Positions 11,522-22,179 of a DNA stretch of 64,000 nucleotides are shown piece by piece. How positions within the stretch are numbered: the first letter of the stretch is position 1; each line of letters starts with the position of its first letter. The DNA comes from Pohlia nutans (lineage: Eukaryota; Streptophyta; Bryopsida; Bryales; Mniaceae). Location: NCBI GenBank assembly GCA_022496805.1, contig CM040104.1:7291650-7355649 (forward strand), given 5' to 3'. Below the pieces are notes generated by a model, which saw only the letters and a program-made list of their open reading frames with translations, searched no databases and was not told the origin of the DNA. The translations under genes were made by a program, and so were the position numbers.

Positions 11522-12470
11522 TGAATGATCTATTTACATTCATTTGGTATAGAAACTCCTGTGAGAATGTGAAGTAATTTCATTGTAGAGTTTTGACTTA
11601 TTATTTTTCGAGCCTATTCAATGATCACCGACTTTAGTTTTTTTATTTTCAAAAATCCTAAAATAATTTGATTGCAATGACTAGAGCTCACAAATGATCC
11701 AAATGATTCAGATTCTTTCATTAATCATTTATGGGAAGTAATTTTCATCAGAAGATTTTTTAGTTTTAGTCATCATAGGATCTTGTAGTTATATTCAGCA
11801 TATGATTTTATATTAATATTAATCATAGGATTTTATAGTAATATTCATCATAAGATTTTACTGTAATATTCATCATAAGATTTTATTCCAATATATATGT
11901 TTGGAGTTTAATTGTAATTCACTAGTACTTCAGAACTAATTTTAATAAGATTCTTTCCATATATAACGTGTTAAAATATTAACTGTCACCATGACCCTTT
12001 AGCCCTGGAACGCTGGCAGGGAGTCAACGAAGAACACACGGCAGAAAGTGCTTTGGGAACCGTTTTTCATCCATCTCGTACATGAAATTTGTAGTTGCTA
12101 TCTACGTTGACGGCTTTTGCATGTACAAGGTCTCAATATTGGATCTCAATTGGCAATTGAGTAGTAAAAATGCACCGTGATGTAGACAGTGTGTTTTAAA
12201 TGTTGAGTATCTTTCTACTAAAACTCAATTTCAAGCATTAAAATGATGTGTTATGAATTTGAGCATAACTAGCAATATAAATTTCACAAGATCTCATTTC
12301 TACTACATTTTGAGTTTTGGAAAAATCTAAAATTTATATTATTTTATGATGGTCGCAAGTTGAATATCCATTACCATGGGATGGTTATTTTTGCTACTCT
12401 TACGGTCACGGTAAAAACAATTCTACCGGGGTGATCTTCATAATTAGTTACACCCATGCTATTCTAATTC
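11522..12470. other. AT-rich intergenic DNA, no gene seen
   Basis: AT-rich with several ATTCATCATAAGATTTTA-like repeats around 11750-11890. No frame with a recognisable domain. The mirror copy is 54630-55577. Confidence 0.5.
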
Positions 12471-12635
12471 CATGGAAATTCCATGGTAATAGGTCCGTCC
12501 TTTAGGGATTAGTGCATGACTGCATGCACTCATGCATTGTGGTGCACTTCAAATTCCATAGAAATTCATGGTAATAGGTCCGTCCTTTAGGGGTTAGTGC
12601 ATGACTGCATGCACTCATGCATTGTGGTGCACTTC
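12471..12635. repeat. Two tandem copies of an ~83-bp unit
   Basis: Both copies contain GGTAATAGGTCCGTCCTTTA, GCATGACTGCATGCACTCAT and GGTGCACTTCAA. They differ at a few bases. The mirror copy is 54464-54628. Confidence 0.75.
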
Positions 12636-13404
12636 AATGTGTACGTCGTACTCCATGAAGTACGTGCTAATACTCATATTTTTTATAATGGTACTAAGAG
12701 TACCGGATCATCTCAAATTCGGCTCATCATTATCGTGCTTGTTTTCCTCAATTGCTTCTCACCACCCTGTTTTTTCCAACGTCCTTTTGCGAATCTCCCC
12801 AGTCTCCCGCAGTCTCTACCCGTCAGTCCACTTGTGTAAACTTTTCTCCCTCATCTTCCATCCTGCATGCACCCCGATTTTGTCGTTTTCTTGCGCAATT
12901 GGTGGGAAGTACCGACGCGGAGTTCTTTCAGACATTTTGGTGTGCGGGAGGTGCTGTACGGCGGCCCAGAGTCTTCTATTCTCTTGTAAGTCCGATGCAG
13001 CTGGAGATTTTGCCTTCACGAGCGTTAAATTCTTGCATTGAACCCTAAATTCTAGCGGTTTAGGGTTGCAGTTTTGTTTTGTTTCTAGCTTTGTTGCATT
13101 CTGCTTGAACTCCTTCTGCGTTGTCTGGGCGCATAATCAAATTGCTTCTTGGACAACAAGCTTGTCTACACGTACTTGTTTTGATTACCCTGCTTTGTTG
13201 CAATATTCTTGCTTTGTAAGTCTAATGCGTGATGCAGTTAGTAAGTCTAATGCGCGCAATCGCATTGTTAGATTCCCTGTTTGTATGTCCTGTGGTTAGT
13301 GCATTGTTGGAGTCTGATTTAGTTCCTTCTGTACACTTCCCTCCGCCTCAATGTTTGCAATTTCCTGTGCAGTTTTTAGACGCTGTGCAGAGTTCTTGAC
13401 AGCT

Positions 13405-16400
13405 ATGGCAGGCACTTCATCGAGAGCGCCCACGACCGCAAGAATCTGGGAAGACCCGTAAGTCTCACTTACCCAGGAATTCTATGCTTATTGAAATATT
13501 TCATGCAATGATTTGGAATTGCAGTAGTTTTGTGGAATGCACATAATCCCTGTCGTAGTGAAAGGTGAGGAAGTTTGAGTGCTCAGATTAAGGACGTTAC
13601 AGTGTAACAAATTAAGGGTATCCACATCTAGGATAATGGAAAACCCAAACCTAAACCATAAATATAAACCCTAAACCCTAATCTTGAAACTTGAAATATA
13701 AACCGTAAACCAGAAAACCTAAACCCTAAACCCTAAACCCTAAACCGTACGGACAGTGCTAATTGCATCGGGGGATCCCTCGATGCATTGGTACCCCCTT
13801 CCCTTCTTGTGGAAAGTGCCAGGTCCATCGGGGGATCTCTCGATGACTTCGAAGCCCCATCCATTCTTGTGCACATTTCCAGGTCCATTGGGGGATCCCT
13901 CGATGCGTTGGTACCCCTTCCCTTGCTGTGGAAAGTGCCAGGTCCATCGTGGGATCTCTCGATGACTTCGAAGCCCCATCCATTCCTGTGCACATTTCCA
14001 GGTCCATCGGGGATCCCTCGATGCGTCGGTACCCCCTTCCCTTCCTGTGGAAAGTGCAAGGTCCATCGAGAGATCTCTCGATGACGGATACAGACCCTTC
14101 CCTCCCTCTGCAAGTTTCTAGGTCCATCGAGGGATCTCTCGATGCTTTGGTACCTCCTTCCCTTCTTGTTTAAAGTGCCAGGTCCATCGGGGGATCTCTC
14201 GATGACATCAAAGCCCCTTCCCTACCTCTGGAACTTTCCGGGTCTGTCGGGAGATCCCTCGATGCGTTGGTACCCCCTTCCCATCCTGTGGATAGTGCCA
14301 GTTCCATCGGGGGATCTCTCGATGACTTCATAGCCCCTTCCCTCCCTCTGCGAATTTCGTGGTCCGTGTTGATAGTTGTTGTAGAGTAAGCTCTATGCAC
14401 AGCCCCTCGTGCGTTCGACTGTATCAAAGTCATCGGGAGATCTCCCGATGATCCCAGTTGTTAAATTGTTTATGGCTTTGGAGGAAGAATTTGACCAACA
14501 TTGGTTTCTGGTCGTTCTACAGAAATGAGCAAATCGAGGATCCACCAAGTGACAGCCGACCCGTGAAGCTGTACCCATTCATTGATAGTTGGATCCATGG
14601 TTTCATATTCAATGGTGAATCGAAGCCGAGCGCAGTTTTCCGCTGCGACCAGAAGGTCACCACATGGGCCATGTCATGGAAGGATATGGCAGGAAGCACG
14701 GCCGTCATTGTCCCCTACCTCTCTAAGGACAAGCGGATCCACTCCCCGATTGGCCTAAATGTCGTCGAACTTCAAGGCCTTGACAACGAGACATCTATCA
14801 TGGTGGTGGAGGAGAAGCTCCCAAAGTCCGAGCGAATTATGACGTATGGACTGATCCTGGACCTGTGCAAGCTTAGCCTGGAACAGTGTGAATTCCTCAC
14901 TGCGAGAGGATACATGTTCTTCCCGGAGGACAAGACGCTCTGGACTCCTCAACATCTTCAGTCGCAGTGGGACCAAATCGAGGAGGCGCACGCTGATTCT
15001 GCACCTGCTGCTCCAGGTCCAGCGCAGGCTCGGACTGACCCCGCTCCTCCCAAGAAGAGAGGCACAAAACGAAAATCCGCCTTGGGCACTGACGGGGAAA
15101 TTGTGGTGCCTGTCGCGGGGAAGCCCAAAAAAGGCAAGGCTGATGAGAAACTTACCCTTCAGCAGTGTGTGACAATGTCAGCTTCGGATATTGAGAAGCT
15201 CGACAAGTCCAAGCAGACTGAGATGAAAAACTTGTATAGCCAAGCATTCGAACCCCTGTACAAGTGGGGCCACGAGAAGCTGAAGGATGACAACGATAAG
15301 GAAATCATTGTGCACTACTCAAAGCTGCACAGGGCCCCTCCAGGTACCTGCGTCTACCGCGGACTTATTGAGGACAGGTTAAAAGCCTTGACGAACCAGG
15401 CGCGCATTGCTCCGAGGTACAGTGGAACAGATAGAGAAATTACTGTACTTCCACTGAAGAGGGGACCGTATGGAGATAATAAAACTGTAGAGTTCTTCAC
15501 AAGTCCTCCGGAGAGGCATCAAATAAAAAGCTCTACAAACTTCTACATTATTGGGGGTCAGCATACGGTTCAGTGCTACAGAAATCTCGTCGAGAGTGGC
15601 GAAATTGATGACGCTGACAAAGCCAAGGCGTCCACGTTCTCAATCATTCCAGTGTGGGCGCCCAAGACTGACCACATCAAGCTCATGCTTCTCTCGCGCG
15701 TACTAAACCAGGATATGGCTGGCCCGCAAAAGGAGCACACATTCATGATGCAGGTGCTGAATGCCCGAATCAAGTGGAAAGAGATGAATTGTCCCAAGCC
15801 ATCTTCACAAGGACGGCAGCACCCTCAGGAATTCCTGGTAAGACTGTATTCCCTCCCCATGGACTGCGCTCTGGCCTCTGAGAACCTTCCTCAAATTTAC
15901 TATCATCGGGAGATCTCCCGATGACAACAAGCTCATTGGAGAGCGCTACTAACACCTCTTTTGTGTCTCGTATGCAGGACTTTATTCCTGCTCTCGCATC
16001 GATCTTCACGAACGTGAAGGACTCAGAGCTAAAGAACTGCAAGATTCCCCTACTCTTTACTGAGGACGACAACGCAGTCGACCGATGGATGGAGATTGAA
16101 AAAGAGTACATCAAGGGGAAGCTGCCAGATGCGCAAGGGAATGTGCAGAAGAACTATGACCTGAAGCGCAAGCCCTTTCTCCAGCATGACTTGAAAGCGC
16201 TATACGGCTTGCGCTCAGAGGATATCCACTGCCTTGCTGACCTTGTGGAGAGAAAAGAAATCTCTGTGAAGAGCTCCAAGGCCACCAAAGGTGATAAAGT
16301 GGCAAGAATACCGTCTCTTCTTGCAGCAGGAACCAGGGAGCGACTGGTCAGGCTGATGAAGAACGAGTTGATGAACCACTTTCTGAAGTGGGAGCTTCCA

Positions 16401-19240
16401 AGCCGTAAGAGCACATACGTTATGTATTCTTCGCAGGACTGGGAGGACTTTGCCAAGGAGAAGTCCATCACTCGTGCGGAGTTGGAGAGCTGGCTGGATG
16501 AGGCGTATGCATCGACTGTGGGAAAGAAGTGGTTGGACGACCGGAACAGGAACCTGAACAAGACGTCTGATCCGAACGACTTACCTGACATGGTCAAGGT
16601 GATGTGGGACGCACACATATACGCAACGAAGCAAGCAGAGGTTGCATCGGACATCCAGAGCAAGTTTGCGACGAAGTACAAGTGCGTAGTATTGGACAGG
16701 CTTAGGCCCGACATTGCTGGCCTAATAGGAAGTGAAGATGTGTTTCAATGGAGAGGAGGGGGGAAAACACACCTGTTCTTCTACTTCCTGTTTGATGCAA
16801 AGGACGACATGCCAGTGAAAGCAGAGGTGCTGGACGAGAGCAAGATGAATCGTATATTTGAACCTCTGGACGGCAGTGAACGAAACGGGTCACTCTTTGC
16901 TCGCTCAGGGGCAGTGCTCTTCACAGACGCGGCGGGATTCCATGCTATAGTATCGCACATGGAATCCCGCCTGCGGACATCAAAGCAGAAGGTGTGGAAC
17001 TGGCATGTGGTCCACTACGTTCCCTCCCGCGAGGACGGATTTCCCGACCCCGTTGTCGGTACTTCCTACGTTGTGTACATAATTTTCTGCTTCGGATATG
17101 TGGCGACGCAGTCGACGTAGCTCAACTTCCGGGATTATTTTAGTGGGAAGACTGCCATGGACGCAGTGTATCTGGCCAAGGACATTACGGAAAATATCCA
17201 GCAATGGAAACGAAGTGGTCGACCAACGATAAAGCTGGCCGCGCTTTGTACTCTCTTCGAGCCGCACCTCAAAGAGAATATGGTACTTGTAAATGTCAAC
17301 GGCGGGGCTCACTTCACCCACCTTGGACTTGTAAGTTTGCTGTCTGCACCCCTTGGACTCTGTAAGAACGAGAGGCCATCGTGGGATCCCTCGATGGACC
17401 GGTCTCGTTTAGAATGATGGTAAGGGGGTTTCAAATCATCGAGGGATCCCCCGATGGACCTGGCAGTTTACACCAGGCTCTCTTACACTTCTGAACCATT
17501 CGCCATGATATTGAACTTTCCATTTGGTTAGAGTGTGCTGTTCGCATTACATCACTTCTGACTTCCCGTCTGCATGTCTACAGGAAAACCTGACTATGGT
17601 CCTCGAACTTGTCTTCTCTGAAGATGAGAAGGAACTGGCTCAGAGAACGTCGAAGCAGATCTGGGACATACTGTACAAGGATTCAGTTGCCCCAGACGTC
17701 TTGCTACTCGAAGGTGGGGAGGATGGTAGTGACAGAGATAGTGAGGGCACCCATGAAGAGGGTGGTGATGAAGGTGGTCAGGATGACACACAACAAGGCC
17801 AGGAACGCACTCCGGATGATGAGTCCGAAACCGACTCTGACGAGACGCTGGATCCGCCGTCTGTGCCAGAAGACTCTATCAACGATACATCTCCAGCAGG
17901 GCAAGATTTGGAGGCTTTTGAGAGGGAGACGCAAATGGAGGTTGTTGAGGATACCACTTCGGTAGGTTCCAAAGAGTAGCTAGGCCCTCGCACCTCGGTA
18001 GAGCTTTAGCACTGCTCATCGGGTTAATTTCCAACACATTGTAATATTCTTGTACCATTTTACTCCAATCCAAATTCTCCTGGACTGCAGCTTTTCATAC
18101 CGATAATGGTGTACTGCGCTCATATTGCAGGGACTGCTGCACTCCCAAGTCGTCTATAGTGGTGCTGCGTCGGGGGATCCCACGATTGACCAATCTCACG
18201 TTGGGGACTCCTCCACGCCACGAAGCGATCAGGCCGCCATGTCAGGCAACACCAAGGACCTAGCCTGGTCCTTGGTGGACATGAAAATATCATCGGGGGA
18301 TCCCCCGATGGAGGACGCAACGCCATCTCATCAGCGAGAGGCTCAGGATCCTGAAGGTGGCGCGGGACAAAGGGGACAGGATGCTGAGGAGCTGCACGAA
18401 TATCCCATGAATGTCGAACTGCATTCTACGGTTCCGCAAAGGGATGCTGCGGAACAAGCACGAGTTCCTGCGGAAGCGGACGGGCATGCGGAGGGGCCGA
18501 AGCGGGATGCTGCGGACCCGGAAGGGTTTCCTCGTCTTGAAGAGGGTGAGACTGAGAGAGGAGTAGGTGATCCTCAGCATGCACGGAGCATCCCATCATC
18601 GGGAGATATCCCGATGTTAGAAGCCAATCCAGCTGATCCACTGGATCCCCTCGTCACTGACGAGGGCGCTGATGACATTTCGCTGATCCTTCCTATTGTG
18701 ATCCCATCCAGCCCCCCGCCTCAGAGTACATTTCCCAAAGAGACCCGTCAGTCGCATCTGAAGGCACCCGTCATGAACGAAGATGTTGTTGACGACACTT
18801 TGCAGGATTTGGACGCGTTCAGCCCGGAAAAGAAGACATGTGACGCGGAAGTCAAGGACTGTGACGATGTCAAGGACTGTGACGCGGAAGTCAAGGACTG
18901 TGACGATGTCAAGGACTGCGACGCGGATGAAGAGGACCCAGACCTGGATTTATATGAAGGGCTCCCGGACAAGGCAATGACGGAGGTATCCATTGAGCTT
19001 GATCCAGTCGTGGAGGACTTGAAATCTAGTCACCTCCGGGATGTAGAGAAGCTAGTGTTGCGGAAGGGGATGAAGCAGTTGCAACGGTCCCTTCAGCCGG
19101 CCCTTCCCTTGGGAACTGCATCGGGCCCCCCGATCACACGAAGCAAGGGTAAGAGAGGGCCTAGCACCGGAATGAGAGTCAAGAAGGGCACTGAGAGGAA
19201 GGTTAAGGGAAAAAGGCACTGTAGCGAAACTTCCTGTTAG
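13405..19240 (+). CDS. G1: large protein of unknown function with GGQHT motif (left-arm copy)
   Basis: Six exons by splice signals: 13405-13457, 14523-15837, 15978 to about 17054, 17121-17330, 17584-17961, 18131-19240; about 1,380 aa. The first junction is phase 2 and the others phase 0; the exon-3 donor is uncertain. The start is ATG 13405 (MAGTSSRAPTTARIWEDP), spliced at GTAAGT onto NEQIEDPPSDS. Residues about 180-230 are a Pro/Lys-rich linker. STNFYIIGGQHTVQCYRNL (about residue 355) recalls the G(D/Q)(N/Q)H(R/T) motif of ParB/sulfiredoxin and DGQHR folds; this is weak. Exon 3 has WRGGGKTHLFFYFLFDAKDD. Exons 5-6 are acidic and low-complexity and end in a Lys/Arg-rich tail. No DDE, RT or helicase motif is visible. 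Introns 1, 2 and 4 and exon 6 carry the 20-bp palindrome. Function unknown. Confidence 0.65.
13640..13746. repeat. Telomere-like tract (CCCTAAA) in G1 intron 1
   Basis: Repeated AACCCTAAACCCTAA and variants, ending in three perfect units just before the palindrome array. The mirror copy is 53353-53459. Confidence 0.8.
13766..14450. repeat. Array of eleven 20-bp palindromes, ~60-bp period, in G1 intron 1
   Basis: Palindromes start at 13766, 13826, 13886, 13945, 14005 (19 bp), 14064, 14125, 14185, 14245, 14305 and 14431. Two spacer types alternate: one containing GGTACCCCCTTCCCTTC...AAGTGCCAGGTC, the other GAAGCCCCATCCATTC...CATTTCCAGGTC, so the higher-order unit is about 120 bp. One unit seems to be missing between 14324 and 14431. 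The array lies wholly in the first intron of G1 and is mirrored at 52649-53333. Confidence 0.9.
15904..15923. repeat. Perfect 20-bp palindrome in G1 intron 2
   Basis: CATCGGGAGATCTCCCGATG, in the 140-bp intron 15838-15977, upstream of a GCTACTAAC branch-point-like motif. Confidence 0.9.
17377..17456. repeat. Two palindromes in G1 intron 4
   Basis: CATCGTGGGATCCCTCGATG (17377-17396) and CATCGAGGGATCCCCCGATG (17437-17456), again 60 bp apart, in intron 17331-17583. They are in the same spacing as the intron 1 array but in a separate intron. Confidence 0.88.
18168..18616. repeat. Three palindromes inside G1 exon 6
   Basis: 18168-18187 (degenerate), 18291-18310 (perfect, CATCGGGGGATCCCCCGATG) and 18597-18616. 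All are read in the same frame and give (S)SGD(P/I)P(M)-type peptides, so they behave as in-frame insertions that do not break the coding sequence. Confidence 0.85.
18838..18925 (+). repeat. Tandem coding repeat DCDAEVKDCDDVK in G1 exon 6
   Basis: A 39-bp unit is present twice plus a partial copy, encoding an acidic, cysteine-containing 13-residue repeat. It lies in the acidic C-terminal part of G1. Confidence 0.85.
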
Positions 19241-19241
19241 T

Positions 19242-19421
19242 ATCAGGGATCAGGTAATTGAACACATGTTCCAGCAAAGGAATTACTGCCCACCCTCTCG
19301 CAGCGCTAAGTATCTTCAAGCAGTTAGAGAGGCTCACGAGTTCGTTTACAAGGACTATGTTGGTAGCATCCCATTTACTAATAATTTTGAAATAAAACCT
19401 TTACCAGATGCCGACGTCTAA
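19242..19421 (+). CDS. Open +1-frame segment after the G1 stop, possible last exon
   Basis: In the frame one base after G1's, sequence is open from upstream of the G1 stop through REKGTVAKLPVSIRDQVIEH and RSAKYLQAVREAHEFVYKDY to a TAA at 19419-19421. The composition is protein-like rather than repeat-like and the arms agree. A splice acceptor (CCTGTTAG) ends at 19240 in a phase that could join it. It may be an alternative terminal exon or the original C-terminus after a frameshift. Confidence 0.4.
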   Translation: MRDQVIEHMFQQRNYCPPSRSAKYLQAVREAHEFVYKDYVGSIPFTNNFEIKPLPDADV

Positions 19422-20400
19422 GGCCGGGAACTTTGCTGTAATTGTCCACCCCGATCGCAATTCATCGGTTGTCCAAGATTCGAATTTGGACGCCCGTGCG
19501 AAAGGTATCTAGACAGATATATTTGTGTAGGAGTCATATGTATATCCACAGACTTGTTTTACCCTCAGAAAATGTACATGTCCTCATATTGGAAGAGTTT
19601 AGTACGTATAGTGTCCGCCGTAGGCGCTTTAGGAATTCATTGCACATCTGTATCAAGGGATCTCCGGGTGAAAGCACACTACGGTTGTACGAATTTGTAG
19701 TCACGACATAGTTTCAAGGCATAGTAAGGGTTTAGACCCAAATCCCCCCTAATTACTTCTACTTTATGTCAAAATAATAAATAGGCATAGTCTTACATCT
19801 TGCATACATTGAAGATTGCACAAGAAAATTTTATTTGCATGCAAAATATGCATCATTATGAGTACAAAATGTCAAAGTTTGTACCGTCACAGATTCAAGT
19901 TTACATGTTTGTACTCATTTTGTCAACTTATACTTTTAATCCTTACATTTGAAAGAGTTTTACGTAATCTTCTACTCTTTAACTACCATGCCTTACTATT
20001 TGATTATACTAAATGTTAGTATATAGTTGAAAAACTTGAGAAATATGGGATTATTGTTGGGGCCCCAAACATGAGGTTAATGTCAAATTATTTGAATTTT
20101 TTTTGGGAATTCAAGTATAAGACTTAATGGTGCAGAGGGGCCAAAAATTTAATTTTGATGGAACTAAAATTTTCACTTCCATTTGGCACATCAAAGAATT
20201 TTGTCTAAAAATAAGCTCTGGCCCTTCAAAATCCTCTATAGATTCCTTTTTGTACAAGTGTGTACTTGATTTTGCAGTATTTGTACATTTTGTACAATAT
20301 GGACCAATCGTCACCTTCCGTGTGGCATTCGAATCGGAATCCACTTGACGTGTCGAGCAATCTATGGTGTTGTAGGTCGGTGCTGGAATATTGAACGTTG
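19422..20400. other. AT-rich DNA between G1 and the NIF genes, no gene supported
   Basis: Several open frames of 60-90 aa have no recognisable domain. 20240-20310 has scattered TTTGTAC words. The region presumably holds the G1 3' end and the NIF promoter. The mirror copy is 46699-47677. Confidence 0.4.
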
Positions 20401-20408
20401 TGCGTTTT

Positions 20409-20444
20409 GTACAGTTTGTACAATTTGTACTGTTTGTACAAAAC
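20409..20444 (+). promoter_or_regulatory. Four tandem 9-mers GTACNNTTT
   Basis: GTACAGTTT, GTACAATTT, GTACTGTTT, GTACAAAAC follow each other without gaps, about 150 bp upstream of the first NIF-like gene. The 9-bp phasing suggests a binding-site cluster or a small tandem expansion. The mirror copy is 46655-46690. Confidence 0.45.
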
Positions 20445-20592
20445 GGCCAGGGAGGCGACCGTAGCGTGCGATGGCCCCTCCCGATGCTGAATTCTGATCA
20501 TACCTATATTTTTGTTGGATTTTTCAGGGCCCCGTCTCCCATCCTCCATTCCAGAAAAGGTGATCGGAAAGGTACCCCTTTGAAGGTATTCG

Positions 20593-21186
20593 GTTGTACT
20601 AGACTTAAATGGGGTTCTCATTTACCGTGGGGGGTATGTAGCGGGCACAGAGCGCTCTGTAAAGCTAAGACCTGGCTGCTCTGCTTTCCTGGACTGGCTT
20701 TCTTCTCAAGCACTGGTATCCTTTTGGACCAGCATCGCGGACAAGAATATTTCTCGAGTGGTCGATGTTGTTCTTCAGGGTACCTCCTTGAAACGAGAGG
20801 GTGTGTAGGTTCTTAGCCAAAGCAATTGCACTCGTTCGTCATACGTGGAGTCGTCAAATCCACACAAGCCGTTCTTTCTGAAGAATCTTAATGTCTTCGC
20901 TAAGTTGCTGGGATTGGAGTCCGTTGAGGATGTCCTACTAGTGGATGATAGTCCACAGAAGAACCTTCTCAACGATGTTCATAGCGCTGTCCACCCCCCG
21001 ACCTGGTCCGGTGATGATGGGGATAGGTTTATTACCATGCACCTGCAACCGTGGCTGGAGGGTCTATTCAGATCAAGCGAAGTTGTCACAGAATATGTGA
21101 AACGGGCCCCGCTTCCGGGTGGTCAGTTACCAGTGGACCGATCGTCGGACTTGGCAGTTCAGATTTTGAGGGGCGTTGCAGTATAG
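20593..21186 (+). pseudogene. NIF-A: FCP1/NIF-like HAD phosphatase, one in-frame TAG (left arm)
   Basis: One frame gives VVLDLNGVLIYRGG, then FLDWLSSQALVSFWTS and KNISRVVDVVL, a TAG at 20806-20808, then VLSQSNCTRSS, KPFFLKNLNVFAKLLG, VLLVDDSPQKNLLND and YLEGL/EYV-like ends. This is a full NIF domain: nucleophile motif DLNGV (first Asp kept, second replaced by Asn, as in several plant NIF proteins), the WTS strand, the (F/W)xQ(S/D)xCT segment, and the DDSP motif. The stop falls just before the QSNCT segment and is present in both arms. The start is unclear, since the frame is closed just upstream; a 5' exon is likely missing from my model. Confidence 0.65.
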
Positions 21187-21460
21187 TTCAAATGACTTTG
21201 GATTTTCGACATCTCATTTTATTTAGAGTTCTTTATTGTCAAATGTACTTTTCTCTCTCATGACCATGTAATGAAGCTGTAGCACGCTCATCTTTGATAG
21301 CAAATTCAATTACGGAGTTCCTCTGGTTTTGCAATTGTCTTTGTGAATTCAGTGGAGTTTTGGAACTTTGAATTTTTTTTGTCGTTGATTCGCTTTGCTG
21401 TGGTAATACATTTTTAGTTCAATTGTGACGACCTCTGTGTGCCATGGCGTTGGGTGGCAC

Positions 21461-21530
21461 CATCGAGATATCCCCCGATGAACTATGTTAGCAAATTCGT
21501 CGTTTACAAACATCGGAAGATCCCCCGATG
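21461..21530. repeat. Two palindromes between NIF-A and NIF-B
   Basis: CATCGAGATATCCCCCGATG at 21461-21480 and CATCGGAAGATCCCCCGATG at 21511-21530, imperfect copies 50 bp apart. They fall in the stretch before the NIF-B exon acceptor at 21577. Confidence 0.85.
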
Positions 21531-21577
21531 TTTTGTCTCTGTAAAAATGTCCTGATATTTGTATTTCAACTGTGCAG

Positions 21578-22179
21578 AAGGCGATAGTTCTCTCAGTGAA
21601 TGGCGTTCTGTGCTTCGAGGATTATAAAGGATTCAGCCCGCCGTTGCTGGACTTAGCGAATGTCATTTTCCGTCTGGAATTCGACCTTTCTTTCGAATGC
21701 TTCTGGAAGTTTTCCACGTCGGAATATGGTCATGTATGCCCCCATCCCGCTTGGACCTTGTCTTAGCGCATCTACTTCCAGTGGAGCTTAGATCGCAATT
21801 GCTTTTTGTGTATGGTCAGGACAAGTGTGTTCGACAGAAGCCTTATCCATTCTTCCAGAAGTTGCTGCAGCGACTTACAATGGGTACTAAAACTTGTAGG
21901 TTTTGCAAACCGGGTAATGTTCTCATGGTTGATGATTGTGAATGGAAGAATGTAATGAATGGAAATCATTCCTGCTATTTCCCGATTCCTTGGAAGGGTG
22001 AAATGCACCTACCTAATCCGCGAAACGTCATACCAGACGTCTGCACAGCCTTACTTCCATTCATTATGGATTTGGTTCATTATGACTCCGTTACTGAGTT
22101 CCTCCAGAACACACCTATGGATGGGAAATTATGTAGGAGATCACTCAGGCAATGGTACACCAGTAGAGTAGAGCAATAG
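21578..22179 (+). pseudogene. NIF-B: NIF-like domain, nucleophile Asp missing, frame broken (left arm)
   Basis: An acceptor (AACTGTGCAG) ends at 21577, followed by KAIVLSVNGVLCFEDYKG. A second frame then carries RPFFRMLLEVFHVGIWSCMP, LLFVYGQDKC, NVLMVDDCEWKNVM and FPIPWKGEM to a stop at 22177-22179. These are the successive NIF segments, but the DxDx motif reads SVNGV and the two parts lie in different frames, joined near 21640-21690 by a frameshift or an unseen splice. Both arms share this. It is similar in layout to the NIF exon in the CACTA gene at 4664-5365 (also DVGIWS-type and lacking the nucleophile). Confidence 0.6.

Noticed and set aside
13766..14450. CRISPR-like array (regular repeats with spacers)
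   Set aside because: Spacers are not unique but alternate between two types, repeats vary, and the setting is a eukaryotic intron.
14458..14522. Extending G1 exon 2 upstream to 14458 as its start
   Set aside because: That stretch has no ATG in frame; splicing from exon 1 at 13457 to 14523 gives a proper ATG, consensus donor and matching phase.
20391..20816. 141-codon frame with FVQFVQFVLFVQ peptide
   Set aside because: Derived from the GTACNNTTT repeats and out of frame with the clear NIF domain that overlaps it.
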